From NCBI GenBank assembly GCA_022710245.1, contig JAKLHH010000105.1, positions 1 through 12,045 on the forward strand: a stretch of 12,045 nt of DNA, in the 5' to 3' direction. The notes beneath the pieces are model-generated. The model was not told where the DNA came from. It saw only the letters and a list, made by a program, of their open reading frames with translations, and ran no database searches. Below are positions 6,936 to 12,045 of this stretch, in pieces; within the stretch, counting starts at the first letter, position 1; every line of letters begins with the position of its first letter. Made by a program: the position numbers and the translations under genes. The DNA comes from Myxococcota bacterium (GTDB lineage: Bacteria > Myxococcota > Polyangia > GCA-2747355 > JAKLHH01).

Positions 6936-8066
6936 TTACTTCTTCGACGGACGCTTCGCCTTGAGCAGCCCCTCGAGCTTGGCCTCCCACCAGGCGGCGT
7001 CGTGGGCGCCGGAGGTCTCCTCGCCGTTGACGTAGGTGGTGGGCGTGCCCTGGACCCCGCGCGAGACGGCCTCGCGGATATCGTCGAGGATCGCCTTGCG
7101 CGTGGCCGGGCTGACCAGGCAGGCCTCGAGCCGCTTGCTGTCGAGGCCTGCCTTCTTCGCCGCGGCGGTGAGCCTCTCGTCGGAGAGGTCGCTCTGCTCG
7201 GCGAAGATGGCGGCGTTCATGGCGGGGAAGCGCCCCTGCCGGCCCGCGCAGCGCGCGTACTCGGCGGCGCGGCAGGCGCGCGGGTGCATGGCGCTGTGCA
7301 CCTGCGGGTTGCAGGTGCTGTCGAGCGGGTAGTCACGGTGCTGGTGGCGGACCTTGCCGGGGAAGCGCGCCATGGCCGTGCTGATCGCCTCGGACGAGAC
7401 CTTGCAGAACGGGCACTGGTAGTCGGTGAACTCCTCGATGAGGACCCTGGCGCGCCGCGGCCCGCTCACCATCCCGACCTCGCCCGGCGCCGGTGGGGAG
7501 TCCGTCGACGAGGTGCCCGGCGAGGTGCCGCTCGCGCCCGCGCCCTCCTCGGGCTGCTCGGCCGGCGCGCTCGACTGACCGCGCGAGGCGAGCTTCTCCA
7601 CCACCTGCTTGAGGGAGGCCATCAGCCCCTCCTCGCTGCAGGCGCCCTCCGCCGTCGCCGCCCGCTCCGTCGCCGCGCGCTTCAGGTCGTAGAGCGTGGC
7701 GGTGACCACGCACTTGCTGCCGAGCTTGTGGATCTGGCTGGCGAGCGACTTCTGCGCCGCCAGCTCCTGCCCGATCTCGATCTGGCAGGTCTGCGCGTAG
7801 CACTCCTTGTAGGAGGCCTTCTTCTGCTTGCTGAGCTCCCGCTTCAGCCGGTCGCGCGGCACGATCCGGTAGGCGCCGCTCGCGGCGAGCCGCGTCGCGA
7901 GGAGGTCGCTCAGGCTGGAGAGCACCGCCGCCGAGAGGCGCACGCGCTTCAGCTGCAGATCGAAGACCGCGACGATCGGGGCGTCGGCGGCGCGCGCGCT
8001 CCCCGCCAGCAGGTGCGGCGCGACGAGGAGCAGCGCGAGGGCGGCGCGCGCGGACACGGCGCTCAC
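6936..8066 (-). CDS. Exported TolB-N-like domain fused to a DsbA-type thioredoxin
   Basis: This 376-residue protein starts at GTG 8066, overlapping the previous stop by GTGA. Residues 1-27 are a signal peptide (ALALLLVAPHLLAGSARA). Residues 30-155 match the TolB-N-like domain common in myxobacterial secreted proteins: IVAVFDLQ, then LATRLAASGAYRIVPRDRL, then CYAQTCQIEIGQELAAQKSL, then VTATLYDLKRAATERAA. Residues 160-203 are a Ser/Pro/Gly/Glu-rich linker. The C-terminal part is a DsbA-like fold: FTDYQCPFC with active-site C218 and C221, DYPLD, HPRACRAAEYARCA, and the cis-proline loop GTPTTYVNG (P342). DsbA-type enzymes make or reshuffle disulfides in the periplasm; Cys252, 265 and 273 resemble extra cysteines seen in DsbA relatives paired with VKOR. 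The fusion suggests thiol chemistry targeted by the N-domain. Oxidase or isomerase activity cannot be told apart. Confidence 0.88.
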   Translation of the reverse strand: MSAVSARAALALLLVAPHLLAGSARAADAPIVAVFDLQLKRVRLSAAVLSSLSDLLATRLAASGAYRIVPRDRLKRELSKQKKASYKECYAQTCQIEIGQELAAQKSLASQIHKLGSKCVVTATLYDLKRAATERAATAEGACSEEGLMASLKQVVEKLASRGQSSAPAEQPEEGAGASGTSPGTSSTDSPPAPGEVGMVSGPRRARVLIEEFTDYQCPFCKVSSEAISTAMARFPGKVRHQHRDYPLDSTCNPQVHSAMHPRACRAAEYARCAGRQGRFPAMNAAIFAEQSDLSDERLTAAAKKAGLDSKRLEACLVSPATRKAILDDIREAVSRGVQGTPTTYVNGEETSGAHDAAWWEAKLEGLLKAKRPSKK

Positions 8067-9115
8067 TGGACGGCGGGCTGGATCTTCTGCACCAGCACCG
8101 GCGCGACCTGGTAGCAGAGCTTGGAGATGGCGAGCTGCACCGAGGTCTCCAGGGTGTCGCGCCCGATCTTCACGCCGTCGGCGAAGGCGGCCAGCGTCTG
8201 GCCGCTGCGCAGGTCGTTCACGCGCAGGTTGATGTCGGCCCTCACCTGCACCGAGCCGGCGACGTAGCCCGCCTTGGCGTAGCGGAGGTTCCCGTGCACC
8301 ATCACGTCGACGTCGCTGGTCCCCTCGAGGATGATCCAGCCGCGCTGGGTCATCTGCTCGGCGAAGCAGGTCTGGATCTTGTCGGCGCCGGTGCCGAGGA
8401 TCTTGAGGCCGATGCGCGGCTTGCCGCGGCGGGGTGCCGGCGCCGGTGCCGGCGCGGGAGCGGGCGGCGTGGGGGTCGCCGCCGGTGAGGGCTGCGGCGC
8501 GGCCGGCGGAGGCTCGGGCGCCGGCTGGGCGTTGCCGCGATCGGTGCGCTTCTGCAGCTCGCGATCGAGGTCCTCGAACGCCCTCGCCGCGTTCGCGCGG
8601 ACGTGATCGCGGATGCGCGAGTTCAGGCCCTGCGCGTTGTCGAGGCCGGCCTTGATCCCGTTCATGTCGAGGACCGCCAGCGCGTAGATGGTGCCGCTCT
8701 GCGGGTCGGTCCAGTGGTCACGGACCTCGACGCCGCGCAGGGTCACCTCGGTGACCGTCTTCTGCGCGGAGACGATGTCCTGCTCCTCGGCGCTCGCCTT
8801 GAAGTCGCCCGCGGTGGTCGAGCGCTGGTAGTCCTTCATCATGGCGGCGATGTAGAGATCGAAGATCTTCGCGATCTCGGCGCGTGCCCGGTTGTCGACG
8901 GCCTGACGCGCGAGCCCCGGGTTCTGCACGCCCTGCAGGATGCCGACGCCATAGAACGCCTTCCCGTTCGGTCCGTCGAAGGCGCCGCTGCCCTTGTTCA
9001 CCCAGGCCGGCGCGCCGCCGGGGGTCGTGCCCTGGGTCGGGTCGCCGCTGCCGGTGGTGCCACAGCCGGTGAGCGCGAGCGCGAGGATGAGGTGGAGAGA
9101 TGTCGTGATCCGCAT
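8063..9115 (-). CDS. LPP20-type lipoprotein with C-terminal FlgT/LpoB-like domain
   Basis: The 350-residue protein starts at ATG 9115, seven bases after a strong AAGGAGG. The N-terminus MRITTSLHLILALALTGC carries a clear lipobox (LTGC, Cys18), so it should be lipidated and membrane-anchored. Residues 36-155 resemble the LPP20 fold: PAWVNKGSG, AFYGVGILQGVQNPGLARQAVDNRARAEIAKIF, a variable loop, then YALAVLDM. Residues 197-229 are a Pro/Ala linker. Residues 230-350 look like a TolB-N/LpoB-like domain with the pattern CFAEQMTQRGWIILEGTSDVDVMVHGNLRYA and a final amphipathic helix. A similar order of domains occurs in flagellar FlgT, but no flagellar gene is nearby. The next gene overlaps by 4 bases and also has a TolB-N-like domain, so the products may act together in the periplasm. 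The exact role is unknown. Confidence 0.85.
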   Translation of the reverse strand: MRITTSLHLILALALTGCGTTGSGDPTQGTTPGGAPAWVNKGSGAFDGPNGKAFYGVGILQGVQNPGLARQAVDNRARAEIAKIFDLYIAAMMKDYQRSTTAGDFKASAEEQDIVSAQKTVTEVTLRGVEVRDHWTDPQSGTIYALAVLDMNGIKAGLDNAQGLNSRIRDHVRANAARAFEDLDRELQKRTDRGNAQPAPEPPPAAPQPSPAATPTPPAPAPAPAPAPRRGKPRIGLKILGTGADKIQTCFAEQMTQRGWIILEGTSDVDVMVHGNLRYAKAGYVAGSVQVRADINLRVNDLRSGQTLAAFADGVKIGRDTLETSVQLAISKLCYQVAPVLVQKIQPAVQ

Positions 9116-9122
9116 TGAGCAG

Positions 9123-9147
9123 CCTCCTTCCGCGGCGGAGCCCGCGG
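9123..9147 (-). promoter_or_regulatory. Hairpin abutting the ribosome site of the LPP20 lipoprotein gene
   Basis: On the minus strand CCGCGG (9147-9142), a 6-base loop GCTCCG, and CCGCGG (9135-9130) form a 6-bp all-G/C stem that ends directly against AAGGAGG (9129-9123). A stem touching the Shine-Dalgarno could modulate ribosome loading. In DNA this GC-rich a chance hairpin is also quite possible. Confidence 0.35.
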
Positions 9148-9189
9148 GGCGCGTGAGCCGAGCTTGCCCCGAACACTGAGAGAGTGCCA

Positions 9190-9218
9190 GGCGGCCGCCA
9201 AACAGGCAAGCGGCCGCC
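9190..9218 (-). terminator. GC-rich hairpin downstream of the metzincin-like gene, possible terminator
   Basis: GGCGGCCGC (9190-9198) and GCGGCCGCC (9210-9218) form a perfect 9-bp stem with an 11-base loop. It lies 54 bases past the stop of the protease-like gene (9272) and before the promoter region of the lipoprotein gene. On the minus strand it is followed by TGGCACTCTCTC, with no run of T, so it would be a non-classical terminator or a regulatory stem. Confidence 0.4.
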
Positions 9219-9271
9219 GCTCGCCTTCAGCTCGTCGAGTGTGCGCAGGATCACGCGCCCTGCCCTCGACG

Positions 9272-9835
9272 TCACGGGCAGCTGCAGCGATAGCCGTAGA
9301 TGGTGTCCGCGATCGTCAGGCGGGGGGCGCAGCCGGCCGGGAGCTCGGGGTTCGCCTCCGCGAAGAGGCGCTGGTCCTCCTCGGTGAAGCGCGACGGCCG
9401 CGTGTAGAGGTCCTCGGGGTAGCCCATCACCGCCAGCGGGCTCTCCGCGTGCGCGCGGATGTTGACCACGTGCCCGAGCTCGTGGAGCAGCGTCATGAAG
9501 ACGAGCCCGGGCAGCTCGCTGCCGGTCCAGTAGCTGAGGGGGCAGACGTAGACGTGGACCGGAAGCGTCGGCTCGGTCCGCGCCGCCGCGTAGGTGCAGA
9601 CGAAGTCGCTGGTGCTGAAGCCGACCTCCTGCGGGTATCGCCGCTCGTTGCCGACGACGAGCTGGGTGCCGAAGCCGAGGTTCCAGCACTCGGCGGCGCG
9701 GACGAGCGCGTCCCGGTAGCCCGGCGTCCAGTCGGCGTCGGGCACCAGCGCGATCGGCTGGGAGGCGTCGAGCGACCCGCACCCGGCGCCGGCGAGGACC
9801 AGGATCAGGCTCATCCCTCGTGCTCGCGCCCTCAC
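9272..9835 (-). CDS. Secreted metzincin-like zinc protease, possible lipoprotein
   Basis: The open frame is longer, but its upstream part is antisense to neighbouring genes. I choose GTG 9835, 14 bases after the stop of the barrel gene and 3 bases after GAGGTGCG; this gives 187 residues with a good n-region (VRARARG) and a hydrophobic core (MSLILVLAGAG) before Cys19. A start at ATG 9814 would lack the positive charges. The lipobox is poor (glycine at -3), so lipidation is uncertain. HELGH (118-122) is the zinc-binding and catalytic helix, with His129 and Met137 (AVMGYP) placed like the third ligand and Met-turn of metzincins such as matrixins. The third His is one residue further away than usual and Asn125 replaces the usual Gly. 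Seven cysteines, including RCSCP at the end, suggest disulfides. Substrate unknown. Confidence 0.78.
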   Translation of the reverse strand: MRARARGMSLILVLAGAGCGSLDASQPIALVPDADWTPGYRDALVRAAECWNLGFGTQLVVGNERRYPQEVGFSTSDFVCTYAAARTEPTLPVHVYVCPLSYWTGSELPGLVFMTLLHELGHVVNIRAHAESPLAVMGYPEDLYTRPSRFTEEDQRLFAEANPELPAGCAPRLTIADTIYGYRCSCP

Positions 9836-9849
9836 CGCACCTCGCGCCC

Positions 9850-10419
9850 TCACGCGCCACCGAACCGCCAGGCGATGGCGAGGGTGGGCTCGAGGACGGC
9901 GCCCCAGAGCTGGTTCCAGTAGCCCGTCACGACCAGCGGCGCGAAGCGGAGCTGCAGCCCGCGCGGCAACGCGACCCGCAGCTCGCCGGCCAGCGAGGCG
10001 AGCAGGCTGCCGGTCCAGAAGCGGGTGGCGGGCATGCTCACGCGGAAGCCTGCGTAGCCGAGGCGCCAGGCGAGGAGGACCTCCAGGCGGCGTGGCAGGT
10101 GCAGCAGCACCCCGCCGCGCAGGCTCGCCTCGACGCCGGTCAGGTGGCTGCCGAGGTCGGCGGCCGAGGCGAGGCCGAGCTCCAGTCGGTCCCAGAAGCG
10201 GCGCTCGACGGAGAGCCGCACCTTGCCGTAGGAAGAAAAGAAGACGCCGATCCCGGCCCCGCTCTCGAGGGCGAGTGACCAGGGGCCCGGCGCGGGCGAC
10301 ACTGCGCCTTGCTCGCGGCACCCCGGTGGGCAGGAGTCGCAGCCAGCGGCCGGCGCCGCGTGTGCCGCCCGCGCGGTGACGACGATCACTCCGAGCAGCG
10401 TCAGTCGCACGAACCTCAC
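9850..10419 (-). CDS. Exported small beta-barrel-like outer-membrane protein, hypothetical
   Basis: The 189-residue protein begins at GTG 10419. A signal peptide (VRFVRLTLLGVIVVTARAAHA) is followed by a short Cys motif, CDSCPPGC (Cys27, 30, 34). From about residue 45 to the end the sequence alternates polar and hydrophobic residues in strand-sized pieces: WSLALESGAGIGVFFSSYG, KVRLSVERRFWDRLELGLASA, RLEVLLAWRLGYAGFRV, GELRVALPRGLQLRFAPLVVTG, and a C-terminal LEPTLAIAWRFGGA. This resembles small outer-membrane barrels, although the terminal residue is not the usual Phe or Trp. The ribosome site is weak. It shares a 137-base upstream region with the divergent Cys-repeat gene and is followed after 14 bases by the protease-like gene, so the two probably form an operon. 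Function is not recognised. Confidence 0.72.
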   Translation of the reverse strand: MRFVRLTLLGVIVVTARAAHAAPAAGCDSCPPGCREQGAVSPAPGPWSLALESGAGIGVFFSSYGKVRLSVERRFWDRLELGLASAADLGSHLTGVEASLRGGVLLHLPRRLEVLLAWRLGYAGFRVSMPATRFWTGSLLASLAGELRVALPRGLQLRFAPLVVTGYWNQLWGAVLEPTLAIAWRFGGA

Positions 10420-10445
10420 AGCTCACCGCTCCGCAGCAGGTCTCG

Positions 10446-10451
10446 ATGATA
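10446..10451 (-). promoter_or_regulatory. Possible -10 element for the barrel/protease operon
   Basis: TATCAT on the minus strand (10451-10446) matches the -10 consensus at five of six positions, 27 bases before GTG 10419. No good -35 stands at 16-18 bases. Instead a short perfect palindrome (GTGCG-CGAA-CGCAC on the plus strand, 10462-10475) lies there, which might be an operator. Confidence 0.3.
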
Positions 10452-10516
10452 GCCCACCACTGTGCGCGAACGCACTTTTGAATACCCCTCTTTCCGTATC
10501 CGTCCATCAGCAGAGC

Positions 10517-10525
10517 TGTTAGAAT
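10517..10525 (+). promoter_or_regulatory. Extended -10 promoter for the Cys-repeat gene
   Basis: TGT followed by TAGAAT (10520-10525, five of six) is an extended -10 element. No recognisable -35 is found upstream, as is common for extended -10 promoters. Transcription would start near 10532, giving a 25-base leader with GAGGA at 10548-10552 before ATG 10557. The local A/T-rich patch (about 10476-10525) stands out in this window. Confidence 0.45.
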
Positions 10526-10556
10526 CGCCCCCACAGCACAGCTCAGCGAGGAACCC

Positions 10557-11516
10557 ATGAAGCGCACCTTGTGTAGAGTGAGCCTAGCGTTGCTCGTCAT
10601 CGCACCGGCCCTGCTGGTGTCCCTCACCGTCGACGCGCAGACGCGCGTGCGGGTGGTGGCGCCGCCTTCGCCCGACTACCAGCCGCCTCCGCCCGTGGCG
10701 CGGCCGGAGATCCTGAGCAACACCAGCGAGTGCGCCTCCTACATCAACCAGCTCCCGAAGCGCCAGCGCTGCTTCGACTGCGTGAACCGCGGCAGCCGCT
10801 TCAACCGCCAGGGTGACTACGGGATGGGCTTCTGCGTCGTGCATTCCGCGCCGCCGCCCCCGCCGCAGCACCTCTACCTCCGCACCGCGCAGGACTGCAT
10901 CAGCTATATCCCGGATCTGCAGCGCCGCCAGCACTGCTTCAACTGCGTCCGCCGCAACTGGGTCTTCCAGCGTGACGGGTACGGCCCAGGCCATTGCGTG
11001 GCCTCGGCGCCGGTCTACACCCCGCCCCCGCCTCCGCCGCCGCAGCCGCAGGTCGAGGTGATGCGCACGGTGCAGGACTGCACGAGCTACGTGCACAACA
11101 TGGGCAAGCGGCAGCGCTGCTACACCTGCGTGCAGGGCGGTGGGACCTTCTACCGTCAGGCGCAGCAGCACCTGCCCGGCTACTGCTCGATGCCGGCGCC
11201 GCCCCCGCCGCCCCCGAACCCGGGCCCCGAGTACATGCGGACCATCAGTGACTGCAACTACATCCACTTCGGGCCCAAGCGCCAGAGCTGCTACAACTGC
11301 GTCAACGGGCGCGGGACCTTCGTCAAGCAGGGTCACGGCCACCCCGGCTATTGCAACGCCGCGCCTCCGCCCCCGCCGCCCCCGCCCTCGGGTGTCTACC
11401 TGATGACGGTGCCGCAGTGCTTCTCCAGCATCGCGCACCCCGGCCTGCGCAACCACTGCCGCAAGTGCGTCATGCGCGGCGGGCGCTGGAACCTGAACGC
11501 GGCGATCTGCCAGTAG
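10557..11516 (+). CDS. Secreted protein of five four-cysteine repeats with polyproline linkers
   Basis: The 319-residue protein has a signal peptide (KRTLCRVSLALLVIAPALLVSLTVDA, cleavage near residue 27). It then carries five repeats with the pattern C-x(11-12)-C-x2-C-x(13-18)-C: Cys 59/72/75/93, 114/127/130/147, 175/188/191/210, 233/245/248/266 and 288/301/304/318. Within repeats MRTxxDCxSY, KRQxCYxCV, GGxF and PGYC recur. Linkers are runs of five to eight prolines, with small variations. The last repeat is more divergent and ends the protein two residues from the stop. All 20 mature cysteines lie in the repeats, so two disulfides or a metal site per repeat are likely. I do not recognise a named domain. 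Extended proline linkers suggest a beads-on-a-string surface, matrix or adhesin-like protein. It has its own promoter and no cotranscribed neighbour. Confidence 0.85.
   Translation: MKRTLCRVSLALLVIAPALLVSLTVDAQTRVRVVAPPSPDYQPPPPVARPEILSNTSECASYINQLPKRQRCFDCVNRGSRFNRQGDYGMGFCVVHSAPPPPPQHLYLRTAQDCISYIPDLQRRQHCFNCVRRNWVFQRDGYGPGHCVASAPVYTPPPPPPPQPQVEVMRTVQDCTSYVHNMGKRQRCYTCVQGGGTFYRQAQQHLPGYCSMPAPPPPPPNPGPEYMRTISDCNYIHFGPKRQSCYNCVNGRGTFVKQGHGHPGYCNAAPPPPPPPPSGVYLMTVPQCFSSIAHPGLRNHCRKCVMRGGRWNLNAAICQ
10731..11510 (+). repeat. Five tandem coding repeats (four-cysteine units with proline linkers)
   Basis: The span runs from the first cysteine codon of unit 1 to the last of unit 5. Units two to four are the most alike, each opening with an (M/L)RTxxDC element; unit one is similar and unit five the most diverged. 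Linker stretches are strings of CCG/CCC codons and are the likely sites of recombination between copies. Confidence 0.85.
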
Positions 11517-11782
11517 CCGACCGCCCCCTCATCTGATCCCTCCTCTGGGCTCCTGATCTCTCACGGCGCCTGGCACGTCCGCTGCACTCCCCTCCGTCGC
11601 AGGCAACGGCCTGGTTTCCGATCGCAACGCGCGCGCCTTCCCGGACAGACCTGGCGGCGCGGAGGATCGGGACTCCCTCGTGATCCTGTCCCCGAGGCAG
11701 GGGCGGCGTCGGCGAGTGGGGTGTGGCAGGTGTTGCCTTTCTCGACGCCAGCGGGCGAGCCCGACGGCGCGCGGAGGTGGAG

Positions 11783-12045
11783 ATGAGCCGCTCGATCGTG
11801 CTGGTCATGGTGCTGCTGGCTTCCCCGCTCGCGGCCGCCGCGGGGTCGGGGCCGGACTCCCGGGCCGAGGCGCGCGAGGCCTTCCAGCGCGCGCGTGCGC
11901 GCTACGACGCCGGCCGCTACGCCGACGCCATCGCCGAGCTGAAGCGCGCCTACAGCCTGCAGCCGCTCGGGCTGCTGCTCCGCTACATCGCCGACTCCTA
12001 CGACGCCCTGAAGAAGTACAAGCTCGCCCTCGACTACTACCGGCG
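11783..12045 (+). CDS. Secreted TPR protein (partial, 3' end beyond window)
   Basis: ATG 11783 follows GGAGGT at 11773-11778. The first 87 codons are visible. Residues 1-20 (MSRSIVLVMVLLASPLAAAA) are a signal peptide. The rest is helical with a tetratricopeptide pattern: AFQRARARYDAGRYADAIAELKRAYSLQP (about 34-62), then a second unit, LLLRYIADSYDALKKYKLALDYYRR, with the usual small, aromatic and alanine positions. TPRs bind partner proteins; exported TPR proteins of this kind are abundant in myxobacteria, often with PEGA or other C-terminal domains, but none can be seen here. The 266 bases before it (11517-11782) contain no gene or clear promoter that I can find. Its true function cannot be judged from this fragment. 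Confidence 0.8.
   Translation, partial: MSRSIVLVMVLLASPLAAAAGSGPDSRAEAREAFQRARARYDAGRYADAIAELKRAYSLQPLGLLLRYIADSYDALKKYKLALDYYR

Noticed and set aside
9836..10627. Upstream extension of the protease-like gene into a 451-residue protein
   Set aside because: The extension reads the barrel gene out of frame and crosses its promoter region; GTG 9835 with a ribosome site and signal peptide is far better.
10584..11456. Minus-strand open frame (290 codons) opposite the Cys-repeat gene
   Set aside because: The plus strand has a signal peptide, ribosome site and regular cysteine repeats; the antisense product is Val/Arg/His-rich without motifs.
11724..11738. Sigma54-like promoter TGGCAGG...TTGCC before the TPR gene
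   Set aside because: The GG and GC dinucleotides are 10 rather than 12 bases apart, outside the strict sigma54 spacing.

Overview
The window is very GC-rich, with strong G/C third-position bias, which makes long spurious ORFs on the antisense strand. Gene content points to a deltaproteobacterial-type organism, most likely a myxobacterium or relative (Myxococcota). Examples are secreted proteins with TolB-N-like domains, an LPP20-type lipoprotein, secreted TPR proteins and Pro-rich/Cys-rich secreted proteins. This placement is inference from family style, not a database match. There are no rRNA or tRNA genes, CRISPR arrays, integrases or insertion sequences.

Layout. (1) Positions 4146 down to 1, minus strand: three genes, each overlapping the next by 4 bases (GTGA or ATGA). 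They encode an AftB/GT39-like GT-C glycosyltransferase, a second GT39-like glycosyltransferase carrying a C-terminal beta-sandwich like that found beside GH32 levanases, and a membrane-anchored PA14-domain protein that runs off the left edge. Together they look like a cell-surface glycan assembly operon using polyprenyl-linked sugars. (2) 4147-4824: a 678-base stretch without genes. It holds three head-to-tail copies of a 51-bp hairpin-forming repeat, a plus-strand hairpin plus T-tract, and a second family of about 49-bp degenerate repeats. (3) 4825-6912: a stress-like group. osmC peroxiredoxin (minus) diverges from a 111-aa conserved protein and a four-helix membrane protein (plus), with a promoter and a perfect 8-bp dyad in the shared upstream region.

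(4) 9835 down to 6936 and 10419 down to 9850, minus strand: secreted proteins. They are a small beta-barrel-like protein and a metzincin-like lipoprotein or secreted protease (14-base gap), then an LPP20-type lipoprotein overlapping a TolB-N-like/DsbA fusion. (5) 10557-11516, plus: a secreted protein made of five four-cysteine repeats joined by polyproline linkers, divergent from the barrel gene. It is the most unusual protein here and I know no named domain that fits it. (6) 11517-11782 holds no gene that I can see. From 11783 a secreted TPR protein starts and runs off the right edge.

The common theme is the cell envelope: export, surface glycans, disulfides and lipoproteins. Nothing in the window is proven to be a new system. 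The best candidates for undescribed biology are the Cys-repeat protein, the TolB-N-like/DsbA plus LPP20 pair, and the glycosyltransferase with a built-in levanase-type sugar module.
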